Part shown: positions 28,295 through 37,206 of the stretch, piece after piece
Layout: every line of letters starts with the position of its first letter
Position numbering within the stretch: the stretch's first letter is position 1
NCBI RefSeq assembly: GCF_000368565.1
Contig: NZ_KB849545.1
Coordinates: 484,304-548,303, forward strand
Length of the DNA: 64,000 nt
Origin: Acinetobacter gerneri DSM 14967 = CIP 107464 = MTCC 9824
GTDB lineage: Bacteria > Pseudomonadota > Gammaproteobacteria > Pseudomonadales > Moraxellaceae
Direction of reading: 5' to 3'
Translations under genes and position numbers: made by a program
Notes under the pieces: generated by a model
Database searches by the model: none
Seen by the model: the letters and a program-made list of their open reading frames with translations, nothing else
What the model was told of the DNA's origin: nothing

Positions 28295-28527
28295 AAAATG
28301 CTCCAATGGTTGGGGATATCAAAGCATTTGTGACAAGCTGTCTTTATAACCTATTTTATACTCTAAGATGTAGATTAGGCTTCAAAAAAATATAAATTTT
28401 CTTGAACGTTTTACAATTTTACCTAAGAAAAATCGTCGTTTAAATTTTTTATCCTAAAGTACGAGATTCTATCGCTGTAAACTGCGTGCTACACTAGCAA
28501 ACACTTTACTTGGCATTTGGAATACCG

Positions 28528-28749
28528 ATGATTGAAGCATTATTGCAAGCGATTTTGGAACAAGTCGATCAACCCAAAAAAGATCTCGAACATAATCTTC
28601 GCGCACTGCTAAATGAAGCTGTGACAAAAATGGATCTCGTTTCACGTGAAGAACTTGAACGCCAACAAACGGCTTTAAATAGTGCAAATCAAAAATTAAT
28701 CGCCTTACAAGAACAAGTAAAAACGTTAGAAACATTGCTGCAAAAATAA
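28528..28749 (+). CDS. ubiK: ubiquinone biosynthesis accessory factor UbiK
   Basis: A small (73 aa) coiled-coil protein of the BMFP/YqiC family that assists the ubiquinone (Ubi) complex. Its hallmark MDLVSREELERQQ lies about 40 residues in, and the C-terminus is a heptad-like helix (LIALQEQVKTLETLLQ). ATG at 28528 is the likely start; an in-frame TTG six codons upstream is not needed. It is divergent from glnK and 67 bp upstream of comM. Confidence 0.88.
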   Translation: MIEALLQAILEQVDQPKKDLEHNLRALLNEAVTKMDLVSREELERQQTALNSANQKLIALQEQVKTLETLLQK

Positions 28750-28816
28750 TTTTTGCGCACTTTTGGTGCAAAAATCACATATAACGATTAAAAATAAAGC
28801 AACACTTGGATATTTT

Positions 28817-30304
28817 ATGTCTTTTGCAAAAATTAATACTCGGGGATTATTGGGTCTGCACGCCCCTTTAATAGAAGTTGAAGTGCATATGAGTCAAGGT
28901 TTACCTTCTTTGACCATCGTTGGACTCGCAGAAGCAGCCGTTCGAGAAAGTAAAGATCGGGTGCGCTCTGCCATCATCAACAGTGGTTTTGTTTTTCCCA
29001 CCAAACGCCTGACCATCAATCTTGCCCCTGCTGATTTACCCAAAGATGGATCTCGTTTAGATCTGCCTATCGCGCTTGGCATCCTGATCGCTTCGGGTCA
29101 ATTACCTGAAAATATCACAGATGATTATGAATTTGTCGGTGAATTGGCACTAGATGGGCAACTGCGAGCCGTCACTGGCACACTTTCTATCGCAATGGCA
29201 TGCCAGCAAGCCGAACATAAATTGTTATTACCTCAAGATAATGCCCAAGAAGCTGCGCAACTTCCTGATATAGCGGTCTATGCCGCAAGCAGTTTACAGC
29301 AGGTTTGTGAGCACTTTTCAAATATGAACAAAATTGAGGCAACCATAGCTGAACGCTCACTTTTGGATCAACACTATCGCTCGGATTTAGCAGATGTTAA
29401 AGGACAGTTACGTCCGCGACGAGCACTTGAGATTGCGGCAGCTGGCGGACATTCGATATTATTTAAAGGGCCTCCGGGTACAGGGAAAACATTATTGGCA
29501 TCGCGTTTGCCTAGTATTTTGCCGCCTTTAAATGCTGATGAAAATTTGCAAGTCGCCAGTATCTATTCGATTGCAAATGCCTCACATCAGTTTGGACAAC
29601 GCCCTTTTCGTGCCCCACATCATACAGCTTCTGCAATTGCATTGGTTGGTGGAGGCTCGCATCCTAAGCCCGGTGAAATTACCTTAGCGCATCTCGGGGT
29701 TTTATTTTTAGATGAATTACCCGAATTTGACCGTAAAGTTTTGGAGGTTTTGAGACAGCCCTTAGAATCCAAAGAAATTGTCATTTCTAGAGCTTCAAGA
29801 CAAATTACTTTTCCCGCAAATTTTCAACTTATTGCAGCTATGAATCCTTGCCCATGTGGTTATGCATTCAATCAAGATTCTCGCTGTCAATGTTCCGCTG
29901 ATGCGATTAAACGCTATCAAAATCGGATCTCTGGACCTTTGCTAGATCGCATTGATTTGCACATCGATGTCCCACCCCTCAAAGCACAAGAATTACAAGA
30001 TGATCGTCCAGTTGAAAGCTCTGAAACCGTGCGGACTCGTGTCATCAATGCTTATCATCTACAAATAAATCGGCAAAACTGCCTCAATCAAGCCCTCTCC
30101 CCAAAACAATTAGAGACATACGCAATACTTGATGACCCGTCTAAAAATATGCTCGAGATGGCACAGCAACGATTAAATCTATCTGCACGTGCTTATCACC
30201 GCATCCTACGTGTTGCTCGAACTATTGCAGATCTTGGGCAAAGTGAGCTGATTCAGAGTATGCATTTATCCGAAGCCTTGTCTTATCGTGGGCAGCAGCA
30301 TTGA
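28817..30304 (+). CDS. comM: competence-related AAA+ helicase ComM (YifB family), intact
   Basis: ComM is a hexameric branch-migration helicase that promotes integration of transforming DNA. An N-terminal Lon-protease-like domain (about residues 1-175) is followed by Mg-chelatase-type AAA+ with Walker A GPPGTGKTLLAS (about 218), Walker B LFLDELPEF, and a cysteine-rich insert CPCGYAFNQDSRCQCS. ATG at 28817 gives 495 aa. In A. baumannii this gene is the known target of AbaR-type resistance islands; here it is continuous from start to stop, so no island is present. Confidence 0.93.
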   Translation: MSFAKINTRGLLGLHAPLIEVEVHMSQGLPSLTIVGLAEAAVRESKDRVRSAIINSGFVFPTKRLTINLAPADLPKDGSRLDLPIALGILIASGQLPENITDDYEFVGELALDGQLRAVTGTLSIAMACQQAEHKLLLPQDNAQEAAQLPDIAVYAASSLQQVCEHFSNMNKIEATIAERSLLDQHYRSDLADVKGQLRPRRALEIAAAGGHSILFKGPPGTGKTLLASRLPSILPPLNADENLQVASIYSIANASHQFGQRPFRAPHHTASAIALVGGGSHPKPGEITLAHLGVLFLDELPEFDRKVLEVLRQPLESKEIVISRASRQITFPANFQLIAAMNPCPCGYAFNQDSRCQCSADAIKRYQNRISGPLLDRIDLHIDVPPLKAQELQDDRPVESSETVRTRVINAYHLQINRQNCLNQALSPKQLETYAILDDPSKNMLEMAQQRLNLSARAYHRILRVARTIADLGQSELIQSMHLSEALSYRGQQH

Positions 30305-30369
30305 TAGGTCTATAATTATTTAATGGGTTTATTGTTATTTAATTGATTTCATCAGATATCTCTCACCCT

Positions 30370-30394
30370 ACCTTCTCCCACAATGGGAGAAGGT
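30370..30394. repeat. REP-like hairpin after comM
   Basis: A perfect 11-bp stem (ACCTTCTCCCA/TGGGAGAAGGT) has a CAA loop and no T-run. It resembles small repeated extragenic palindromes with a CTCCC/GGGAG core. Only one copy lies in the window, so its repeat status is inferred. Confidence 0.5.
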
Positions 30395-30455
30395 GCTTTA
30401 TGATATTTATAGCGAATGGATGATGATTTTGGACTTTTAAAAAAAGCTCTAAAGC

Positions 30456-31238
30456 TTAAAAGGTTTTAGTTAAAGTAAAAACTGCGCCAGTTTCTACACC
30501 ACGTTTGGCAGCGCCAGATAAACCATCAGTGTCGATATTGGTACCCACACCCGCAAGTTCTGCGGTCAAACCCGGAATTGATTTAACTGCATAATTTACC
30601 CCAACTTTCCAATCGACATAGTTATCTTTACCATCTGGCAATGCCTTTTTATCCATTGTGGTATACCCGACATTTGCTAGACCGCCAAAACCTGTATCAC
30701 CAAATGGCGCAGAATATCCCACATTAAAATTCCAACTGTCTCCACCAACAGCCGCCCAATCGTCGGTATAGTTGACATTGGTCAATAAACTACTGCCTTT
30801 AACAAATACATCAGCAAAAGTTAATTTGAGATACCCTTCAGTCCAATTGAAATCATCCGTTGCGCTTGGATAGTTATATTCCACAATCCCGACATCTAAA
30901 ACAGGTTTAAAATGTTCAGAAATATTGAGCGGTGTGCTAAAACCAATCGACGGATCCAACTCCAAATGAGGATCTTTGCCCTCAGCTACACCAAAATCGA
31001 CATTCGAAGCAAATGCACTAAAATACAAGCCTGAAGTATGCGAAATCGTAAAGCTGCCTTGAACTGCAGGATCTGATTGGGTTTGCGTCATTCCACGAAA
31101 ACGATAATCTGAAGTTAGTGCGGCATTGCCTGAAAAACTAAGACCTAACTTTGCCAATGCAGTATTGTCTTCTGCCATCGCCATAGTTGCGGATGATGAT
31201 AATGCAACAAGTGCGGCTGCTTTGATTGAGAATTTCAT
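30456..31238 (-). CDS. TorF-family putative outer-membrane porin 1
   Basis: The product (260 aa) has a signal peptide (residues 1-22, MAMAED) and alternating beta-strand sequence ending in Phe, as expected for an outer-membrane barrel. The family block ALTSDYRFRGMTQTQSDPAVQG is characteristic of TorF/TIGR02001 proteins, as is the following HTSGLYFSAFASNVDF. Substrate is unknown. A second, diverged member lies upstream on the same strand, about 550 bp away. Confidence 0.8.
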   Translation of the reverse strand: MKFSIKAAALVALSSSATMAMAEDNTALAKLGLSFSGNAALTSDYRFRGMTQTQSDPAVQGSFTISHTSGLYFSAFASNVDFGVAEGKDPHLELDPSIGFSTPLNISEHFKPVLDVGIVEYNYPSATDDFNWTEGYLKLTFADVFVKGSSLLTNVNYTDDWAAVGGDSWNFNVGYSAPFGDTGFGGLANVGYTTMDKKALPDGKDNYVDWKVGVNYAVKSIPGLTAELAGVGTNIDTDGLSGAAKRGVETGAVFTLTKTF

Positions 31239-31785
31239 CGGCTCTCCCCCATCGATAGATGTCTATTTATTTTGCTGTTTGATGAACTCAAAGACTGGAT
31301 TGCAATTGCTATGCCAATTCAAAAAATCACCAACTCAAAATAAAAAATAAAATTTAATTTTCAAATCGTTAGATTGCTAAATTAAAAATTCATATAAATC
31401 TTCATCATCATCAAAATGTTGGATATTGCCTAAAGAAACACTTAAAAATATATAGCTCATGTCGATCTCACTTTTTTGAAATAGTTCAAAAATGATCAAC
31501 CATCTCGGCGTAAAAATTCTAGTTATATCTATTTGAATTACATAAATTTTATATAAAATTAAACACTGATTTTTCTAAGTAAATCACTTCGCAAGCTCTA
31601 GGCTGAACTGTCTCTTTTCTAATATCGTGTTTTGCTCAATATTGAATATTTTCAGGTTTTTATTTAATTTTTTGAGACAGCTACAATATTTTCAGTTTGA
31701 TTTAATTCTGAACTGTTATGCGTAAAAAAAGTGCATTATTGCTGAAATAATGCACTTTTTTTGAGAATCTAAATATTTTTAGATC
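31239..31785. other. intergenic region between the two TorF-like genes
   Basis: 547 AT-rich bases without a credible gene. The region should hold the promoter of the downstream porin gene. A strong terminator for the upstream gene lies at 31724-31762. I see no other structure. Confidence 0.5.
31724..31762 (-). terminator. terminator of the second TorF-like gene
   Basis: A long stem AGTGCATTATT/AATAATGCACT with A- and T-runs of seven on its flanks lies 24 bp after the gene's stop on the minus strand. Confidence 0.85.
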
Positions 31786-32556
31786 TTAAAAATTATAATT
31801 TAAACCAAAAACCACATGATCATCAAAGTCTTCACCTGAACGATCTTCACCACCGATAACATAATCCACAGAAGCGACTAAGCCTGTATTGGCAAAGTGT
31901 TTACTCACCCCAATCCGAGCTTCATTAAATGCGAAATCTTTCTGAGTTTGCACCACTTCATCATCATGACTGCTGTTATAAGCTGTTGCACCAATAGAGG
32001 TATTTAAGCTGAAATCTTGTGGCAATGCATAGCTATACATCGCGCTCAGGTAGGTATCGCCAATATTTGAAGCAGATGAATCTGCGAGAGTTACTGCACT
32101 CAATAGGGTTAGATTTTTATAAATGAGGCTGGCTGTCAAATCATAAGAAGTTACAGGGCGCTTATCACCATTATCCGCCACAATGTTATTGGTATTGTGA
32201 TAGATATACGCAGTTGCCTGTACGTTATAGCTCCAGTTTTGGTTAATTTCATGACCATATGCGAGATATAAATCATTTTCAAAACCGAAGTTTTTATCTT
32301 CATGCGCAGGATTGTAGTCTAGCGTAGATCCCCAATAGCCGACTTTTATGCCACTTTTATGTGCATATTCAATTCCGCCTTGTGCTGCAAGGTCATCACT
32401 TTCTACCCCACCGCGATAAATGTATTTTGATACAACGCCAATATTTCCTGAAATCACACCATTTGGTGTTTGGACAGACGTTTCATTTGCAAAAACAGCA
32501 CCGCTCATAGCAAAAAATACAATTGCCACGCGTTTACTCAAATTTAAAATAAACAT
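31786..32556 (-). CDS. TorF-family putative outer-membrane porin 2
   Basis: A 256-aa beta-barrel-type protein with a signal peptide (cleaved near residue 23, AVFANET) and a C-terminal Phe (FGLNYNF). The family block GNIGVVSKYIYRGGVESDDLAAQGG aligns with SDYRFRG of the neighbouring TorF-like porin, but the rest is diverged. It is divergent from the OprD-family gene, with 291 bp between the starts, and ends in its own terminator, so the two TorF-like genes are probably separately transcribed. Confidence 0.75.
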   Translation of the reverse strand: MFILNLSKRVAIVFFAMSGAVFANETSVQTPNGVISGNIGVVSKYIYRGGVESDDLAAQGGIEYAHKSGIKVGYWGSTLDYNPAHEDKNFGFENDLYLAYGHEINQNWSYNVQATAYIYHNTNNIVADNGDKRPVTSYDLTASLIYKNLTLLSAVTLADSSASNIGDTYLSAMYSYALPQDFSLNTSIGATAYNSSHDDEVVQTQKDFAFNEARIGVSKHFANTGLVASVDYVIGGEDRSGEDFDDHVVFGLNYNF

Positions 32557-32847
32557 AAATTTTCGACAGCAGGGAGAAAAATTAAGAAAGCGATTTTACA
32601 GGTTTTTCATACTATAGTGGATTGATATTTCAAATATATTTCATTATTTTTACGATTAAGTCTATATTTAAAAACACAATTTCGGCATTTTTCAGCGAAA
32701 AAATGCACGAAATCTTATGCAAAAGTCGTATAACATTAGTGAAATAAAATTGATAAAAAACGTATCTTTTTTATAAATTACTTATACAATTTATCCATTT
32801 TCTGGGCACAGTAAAAAAATTGTAATTTTTTATTTAAGAGGCACTCG

Positions 32848-34158
32848 ATGCTAAAAGCACAACAACTAACATTAGCGGTACTGATCCAAGCCGCACTCGT
32901 TTCAACAGCATTTGCTAGTGAACAAAGCGAATCTAAGGGTTTTGTTGAAGATGCAGAAGGAACTGTATTATTCCGTACGGGTTATTTAACTCGTGATAAA
33001 AAAAATGGGACGCCAGATACAAGCTCTTTTGCTCAAACAGCAATGGTTAACTTAGAGTCTGGCTTTACCCAAGGTCCTGTTGGATTTGGTGTTGGTATTA
33101 TTGGCGACACTTCATTTAAAATCGGAAACAATAAAAATGCTGGTAACGGCATGATTCCTCGCGAGACTCTTAATGGCGTGAAAGGTGCAGGCGATACCTA
33201 TGACACTTGGACTCGCGGTGGCGGAATCGTAAAAGCACGTGTATCAAATACAACTGTACGTTATGGTACTCAAGTTTTAGATATTCCTGTATTTGCAAGT
33301 AACACAGCTCGTTTGGTTCCTGAGTATTTCACAGGTACTTTACTTACTAGCCATGAAATCAAAAATTTAGAAATCATCGGCGGTAAATTCACTAAAGATT
33401 CTTATTCAGATCAAATCAACACTGACGGACGTAATCTTCGTAGTGCTTGGGTTTGGGGTGCTAAATATAAATTTGATGAGAACTTAACTGGGTCTTATTA
33501 TGGTTTAGACATCAAAGATAAACTTGATCGTCACTACCTCAATGCAAACTATAAATTACCTTTAGCAGATAAAAGCTCAGTAACTTTTGACTTAAGTGGT
33601 TACCGTACAGAATTTGATGCAAATGCGAGCACTTATTCTGCGACAGTTCCAGATGGTCAAGATCGTACAAATAATATTTGGGCTTTATCAGGTACTTATA
33701 ATCAAGGTCCACATACTGTGATGTTGGCTTACCAACAAAATACAGGTAATGTTGGTTATGATTATGGTGAGAATGCTGATGGTGCACAAAGTATTTACCT
33801 ACCAAACTCATATCTTTCTGACTTCATCGGTAATCATGAAAAATCAGCTCAAATCCAATATAACCTTGATTTAGGGGCATTTGGTGTACCTGGTTTAAAT
33901 TGGACTACTGCTTTTGTATATGGTTGGGATATTAAAGTTGCTGATTCAAGTGACCGTACAAAACTTATCTCAGACAATGCAACTGAACGTGAATTCTTTA
34001 ACCAAGTAAAATATACAATCCAAAGTGGTTTTGCTAAAGATGTAAGCTTACGTGTACGTAACTCTTATTACCGTGCTAGTGCTGACTATCAAAAACCATA
34101 TATCGGTGACACCAACGAATGGCGTTTATTCCTTGATATTCCTGTAAAATTATTTTAA
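32848..34158 (+). CDS. OprD-family outer-membrane porin
   Basis: A 436-aa porin with a signal peptide (residues 1-23, TAFASEQ) and the OprD-type start of the barrel (GFVEDAEGTVLFRTGYLTRDKKNG). The VRYGTQVLDIPVFASNTARLVPEYFTG region and the C-terminal FLDIPVKLF are also typical. Members take up small carboxylates, amino acids or aromatic compounds, and substrate cannot be read from the sequence. A Shine-Dalgarno (AGAGG) precedes the ATG and a terminator follows. It may work with the neighbouring amino-acid dehydratase, which is inference. Confidence 0.88.
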   Translation: MLKAQQLTLAVLIQAALVSTAFASEQSESKGFVEDAEGTVLFRTGYLTRDKKNGTPDTSSFAQTAMVNLESGFTQGPVGFGVGIIGDTSFKIGNNKNAGNGMIPRETLNGVKGAGDTYDTWTRGGGIVKARVSNTTVRYGTQVLDIPVFASNTARLVPEYFTGTLLTSHEIKNLEIIGGKFTKDSYSDQINTDGRNLRSAWVWGAKYKFDENLTGSYYGLDIKDKLDRHYLNANYKLPLADKSSVTFDLSGYRTEFDANASTYSATVPDGQDRTNNIWALSGTYNQGPHTVMLAYQQNTGNVGYDYGENADGAQSIYLPNSYLSDFIGNHEKSAQIQYNLDLGAFGVPGLNWTTAFVYGWDIKVADSSDRTKLISDNATEREFFNQVKYTIQSGFAKDVSLRVRNSYYRASADYQKPYIGDTNEWRLFLDIPVKLF

Positions 34159-34180
34159 TCACTAAAATAATTTAAACAGT

Positions 34181-34209
34181 AAAAGCCTGCAATTTTGCGG
34201 GCTTTTTTT
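34181..34209 (+). terminator. terminator of the OprD-family gene
   Basis: The stem AAGCCTGC/GCGGGCTT (one wobble) has a loop of about 5 bases and ends in a T-run of seven or more, just after the porin gene. Confidence 0.82.
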
Positions 34210-34306
34210 GTGAGTTATATTTGATATAAGTTCACTTTTAGCAAGTGAAGCTTCATTTTCACGCAATAGCATGATAAATCTTCTTTTTTAATAAAAATTA
34301 TGAAAT

Positions 34307-35227
34307 ATGAGTGCAAATACCCCTTGTATAAGATCAAGCGTTTTAAGTGAATTGAACCATTGTAATATATGGCTAAAAATGGAATCGTGCCAGTCTACTG
34401 GTTCATTTAAACAAAGAAGTATAGGGAATGCTTGTTTGCAATACTCAAAACAAGGGGCGAAAAGATTTATCAGTTCATCAGGGGGGAATGCTGGTATTTC
34501 TGTTGCTTATATGGGGAATGAACTCAATATTCCAGTCACTATCGTTGTTCCTAAAACGACTTCTGCTAAAGCGATACAACTCATGCGTGAAGAAAATGCA
34601 GAGGTTATTGTTCATGGTAATTCATGGGGTGAAGCTAATGATCTAGCTTTAACGTATGTAAGTCCTGAAGCAGTATATATTCACCCGTTCGATGATCCAT
34701 ATCTATGGAATGGTATTGCACCTATTATTGATGAGGTTATCGCTGAGGGTATAAAACCTGATGCCGTTATCTTATCTGTCGGTGGTGGTAGCCTTCTCTC
34801 TGGAATTAGCCAAGGTTTAAAAGCAAATTCACTCACGATCCCGATCTATGCCATTGAAACTGAAGGAACTGCCTCTCTTAATGCTTCTATTAAAATAAGC
34901 AAATATGTCAAATTAGAAGACGTCACAGGCATTGCTACAACACTCGCAGCCAAACAAGTATGTGAAAATGCTTTTAAAATTTCTCAAAATGAAAACATCG
35001 TTGGGTTAACTGTTACAGATGAAGAAGCTCTTCGTGCTTGTTTTCGTTTTTTGGATGACCATAGGACATTGGTTGAACCTGCTTGTGGGGCAACGTTATC
35101 AACACTATATGATAAAAAAATCTCATTTCCCTCTTTAACAAACGTTTTAGTGATTGTTTGTGGAGGAGCATCAATTACTTTAAAACAGTTATTAAAATAT
35201 GCTGAAGGTAATACCCCCCATTTTTAA
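34307..35227 (+). CDS. PLP-dependent L-serine/threonine dehydratase-like protein, C-terminus rewritten by an IS
   Basis: A fold-type II PLP enzyme of 306 aa. The PLP lysine is in CQSTGSFKQRS (about residues 27-37), the substrate loop is SSSGGNAGISVAY, and the PLP-phosphate loop is SVGGGSLLSG. It most resembles serine/threonine ammonia-lyases of the SDH type. The last six codons and the stop (35207-35227) lie inside the inverted repeat of an insertion sequence. Joining the sequence across the element at its GAA duplication restores six different residues (DFKFNI) and a TAG at 36428-36430. The length before insertion was also 306 aa, so activity may be retained. Confidence 0.8.
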   Translation: MSANTPCIRSSVLSELNHCNIWLKMESCQSTGSFKQRSIGNACLQYSKQGAKRFISSSGGNAGISVAYMGNELNIPVTIVVPKTTSAKAIQLMREENAEVIVHGNSWGEANDLALTYVSPEAVYIHPFDDPYLWNGIAPIIDEVIAEGIKPDAVILSVGGGSLLSGISQGLKANSLTIPIYAIETEGTASLNASIKISKYVKLEDVTGIATTLAAKQVCENAFKISQNENIVGLTVTDEEALRACFRFLDDHRTLVEPACGATLSTLYDKKISFPSLTNVLVIVCGGASITLKQLLKYAEGNTPHF

Positions 35228-35259
35228 TTGAATTAATGGGTAGAAAATCTAAAGCCTTG

Positions 35260-36006
35260 TTATTGTTTAAAAATAGGTGGACAACCATTTACTGACATAT
35301 GAGGTCGTTCATGATTATAAAAGTACTGCCAGTCAGTTGTATAGTCCTGCACCTCGCTCAGATCTCGAAATAAATATTGATTTAGACACTCATAACGTAC
35401 TGTACGATTAAATCGCTCAACATATGCATTTTGCTGTGGATTGCCTGGTTGAGTAAATACATGCTCAATACCATGCTGATCACACCACTTTTCCATCAGC
35501 TCACTTATATACTCTGGGCCATTGTCGGTTCTAATGCGTTTAGGTTTACCTCGCCATTCAATGAGCTGATCAAGTCCTCTCAGCACACGTTCTGCTGGCA
35601 ACGAAAAGTCAATCAATATATCCAATGACTCGCGATTATAGTCATCAATCACGTTGTGAACTCGATAACTACGTCCATCACTGAGTTGATCATACATAAA
35701 GTCCATTGACCATGATTCATTCTTAGCTGTCGGTACTGCAAGGGTTTCAGGCTGTTCTCGTTTAATCCGCTTATTAGGCTTGATTCTTAAATTAAGCTCA
35801 AGCTCCTTATAAATGCGATAGACACGTTTGTGGTTCCATTTGTATTTTTTAACATTACGCAAATACAGGAAACAAAGCTTGAAGCCCCATGTTTTATGAT
35901 CATTGGTTAATTGAATCAACCATTCGGCAATCTGTTGATTCTCTTCATCTAAACGAGCTTTATAGCGATAACACGTTTGACTGACTTTAAAAATTAAGCA
36001 GGCCAT
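35260..36006 (-). CDS. IS3-family transposase OrfB (DDE domain)
   Basis: The catalytic half of the transposase. The rve/DDE triad is visible: Asp in WSMDFMYDQL, Asp in IRTDNGPEYIS, and Glu in NAYVERFNRT. The N-terminal part has the HTH_21-type region (LTNDHKTWGFKLCFLYLRN, then KRVYRIYKELELNLR). The functional product is expected to be an OrfAB fusion made by -1 frameshifting; in that frame the reading continues upstream of the local ATG to about 36080 without a stop. It looks intact. Confidence 0.92.
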   Translation of the reverse strand: MACLIFKVSQTCYRYKARLDEENQQIAEWLIQLTNDHKTWGFKLCFLYLRNVKKYKWNHKRVYRIYKELELNLRIKPNKRIKREQPETLAVPTAKNESWSMDFMYDQLSDGRSYRVHNVIDDYNRESLDILIDFSLPAERVLRGLDQLIEWRGKPKRIRTDNGPEYISELMEKWCDQHGIEHVFTQPGNPQQNAYVERFNRTVRYECLNQYLFRDLSEVQDYTTDWQYFYNHERPHMSVNGCPPIFKQ

Positions 36007-36068
36007 GCTGATTGAAATCTTAAATTGCTCAGTAGCTTGCTGAGCAAGTAACTTTCGCTGAACAGGCC

Positions 36069-36335
36069 TTAAAACTTTTTTAAAAGTGCATCTTGCAAGA
36101 TGTCTGACTTTAGCCGCTCATCAGCATACATGCGTTTTAAACGGGCATTTTCAGCCTCAAGTTCTTTAAGCCGCGTCATCATTGAAAGATCCATGCCGCC
36201 ATATTTGGACTTCCACTTGTAGAATGTAGCAGAGCTCATACCATGTTCGCGGCACAAGTTCGGTATGGGTGTTCCTGCTTCAGCTTGCTTCAAGATACTC
36301 ATGATCAAGCTGTCTGAATACTTAGATGTTTTCAT
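36069..36335 (-). CDS. IS3-family transposase OrfA (HTH)
   Basis: An 88-aa DNA-binding half with a helix-turn-helix (IPNLCREHGMSSATFYKWKSKYGG) and a leucine-zipper-like C-terminus (LKELEAENARLKRMY). The gene ends just after a slippery A6G heptamer (36075-36081 on the minus strand). A slip of -1 there joins it to OrfB through VLRPVQRKLLAQQATEQF, a typical IS3 arrangement. Confidence 0.92.
   Translation of the reverse strand: MKTSKYSDSLIMSILKQAEAGTPIPNLCREHGMSSATFYKWKSKYGGMDLSMMTRLKELEAENARLKRMYADERLKSDILQDALLKKF
36075..36081 (-). promoter_or_regulatory. programmed -1 frameshift site of the IS transposase
   Basis: The heptamer AAAAAAG (minus strand) lies two codons before the orfA stop. Slippage opens the frame directly into orfB, as in other IS3 members. 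Confidence 0.75.
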
Positions 36336-36574
36336 AGAAAATCTCCTTAAATCAAGGTTATTCGATTTTCTACTTTTAAACTCAATTATTTTTAGGGAGG
36401 ATTACCGAAGATTTTAAATTTAACATATAGTTTTCAGGGAAAATTAACAATTTTTGTCAGCAGTAGACAGGCCAAACCACTGATAGTCGATTAACTCCAT
36501 GATTCATTTTTCCGACTCCTAGATTGACAAAGAATCACTTAAACCCAGTTTATGGATACATCACAAGTCTAGCA

Positions 36575-37078
36575 TCAAACTTCTTGGATAATATCCAATA
36601 ATATCGGCTGTACGATTTGCAAATAATCTTTTGATTTCATTTTAATTGATTTGCTCAAACTGCCTGCATTAAAAGCAATTTCATCAAAACGATTAAAAAT
36701 ATCATGATCAGCAATCACCGTTAATGCATCATGAAAACTAAATGGCGGTACTGAGCCCGGAACACATGCCGTCAACTCAAAAGCTGTTTCCACGCTTGCC
36801 ATTGAAACACGTTTCACTTGTATGGCTTCTGCTAGTTTTTTAAAGTCAACTTTGCGATCACCTGCACTAATCACCAAAAGATATTGGTACTTACTTTGCC
36901 CACGAATCTGACAAACCAAAGCTTTCGCACCCTGCCCTACTTCTGTACCTCGAATTTTGGCGACTTCTTCACTTTTTCCTTCTGATGCATGTTCAATGAC
37001 TTGATATTGGACATGCTTTGAATCGAGTAAACTTGAAATTTGCTCAAAAGGCGACTGGTTTAGGGATGCTTCAGTCAT
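36575..37078 (-). CDS. YbaK/EbsC-family aminoacyl-tRNA deacylase-like protein
   Basis: A cytosolic protein of 167 aa with the YbaK/ProX editing-domain fold. Its order of blocks is HASEGKSEEVAKIRGTEVGQGAKALVCQ, LLVISAGDRKVDFKKLA and TACVPGSVPPFSF. The family removes mischarged amino acids from tRNA in trans; the conserved Lys and GxxPPF-type loop are visible, but the amino acid specificity is not. ATG at 37078 follows GGAAGAA; five extra upstream codons from a TTG are unlikely to be used. It is the first gene beyond the IS. Confidence 0.82.
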   Translation of the reverse strand: MTEASLNQSPFEQISSLLDSKHVQYQVIEHASEGKSEEVAKIRGTEVGQGAKALVCQIRGQSKYQYLLVISAGDRKVDFKKLAEAIQVKRVSMASVETAFELTACVPGSVPPFSFHDALTVIADHDIFNRFDEIAFNAGSLSKSIKMKSKDYLQIVQPILLDIIQEV

Positions 37079-37206
37079 GTTATTCTTCCTCAATTTTATT
37101 CTTTAAAATACGACTAACACATTAAAGTCATCGCGTTAAACTTTTGTGATAAATATAATATATCTAATGGATTTGAGCGATTAAGATCAAACCTACACTG
37201 ATATAA

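Larger units (their letters stand above)
35207..36406 (-). mobile_element. complete IS3-family insertion sequence, 1200 bp
   Basis: The ends form an imperfect inverted repeat starting GGTAAT: left end 35207 onward against the reverse complement of the right end from 36406. I count 31 matches in the first 44 positions without gaps, including TAGAAAATC. A 3-bp target duplication GAA flanks it (35204-35206 and 36407-36409). It carries orfA and orfB with a frameshift signal. A 3-bp duplication and the orfB signature fit IS51/IS407-like members of the IS3 family; I cannot name the element. Confidence 0.9.

Noticed and set aside
34307-35227. Normal, undisturbed dehydratase gene
   Set aside because: The last 21 bases coincide with the IS inverted repeat, and the target duplication restores a different end beyond the element.
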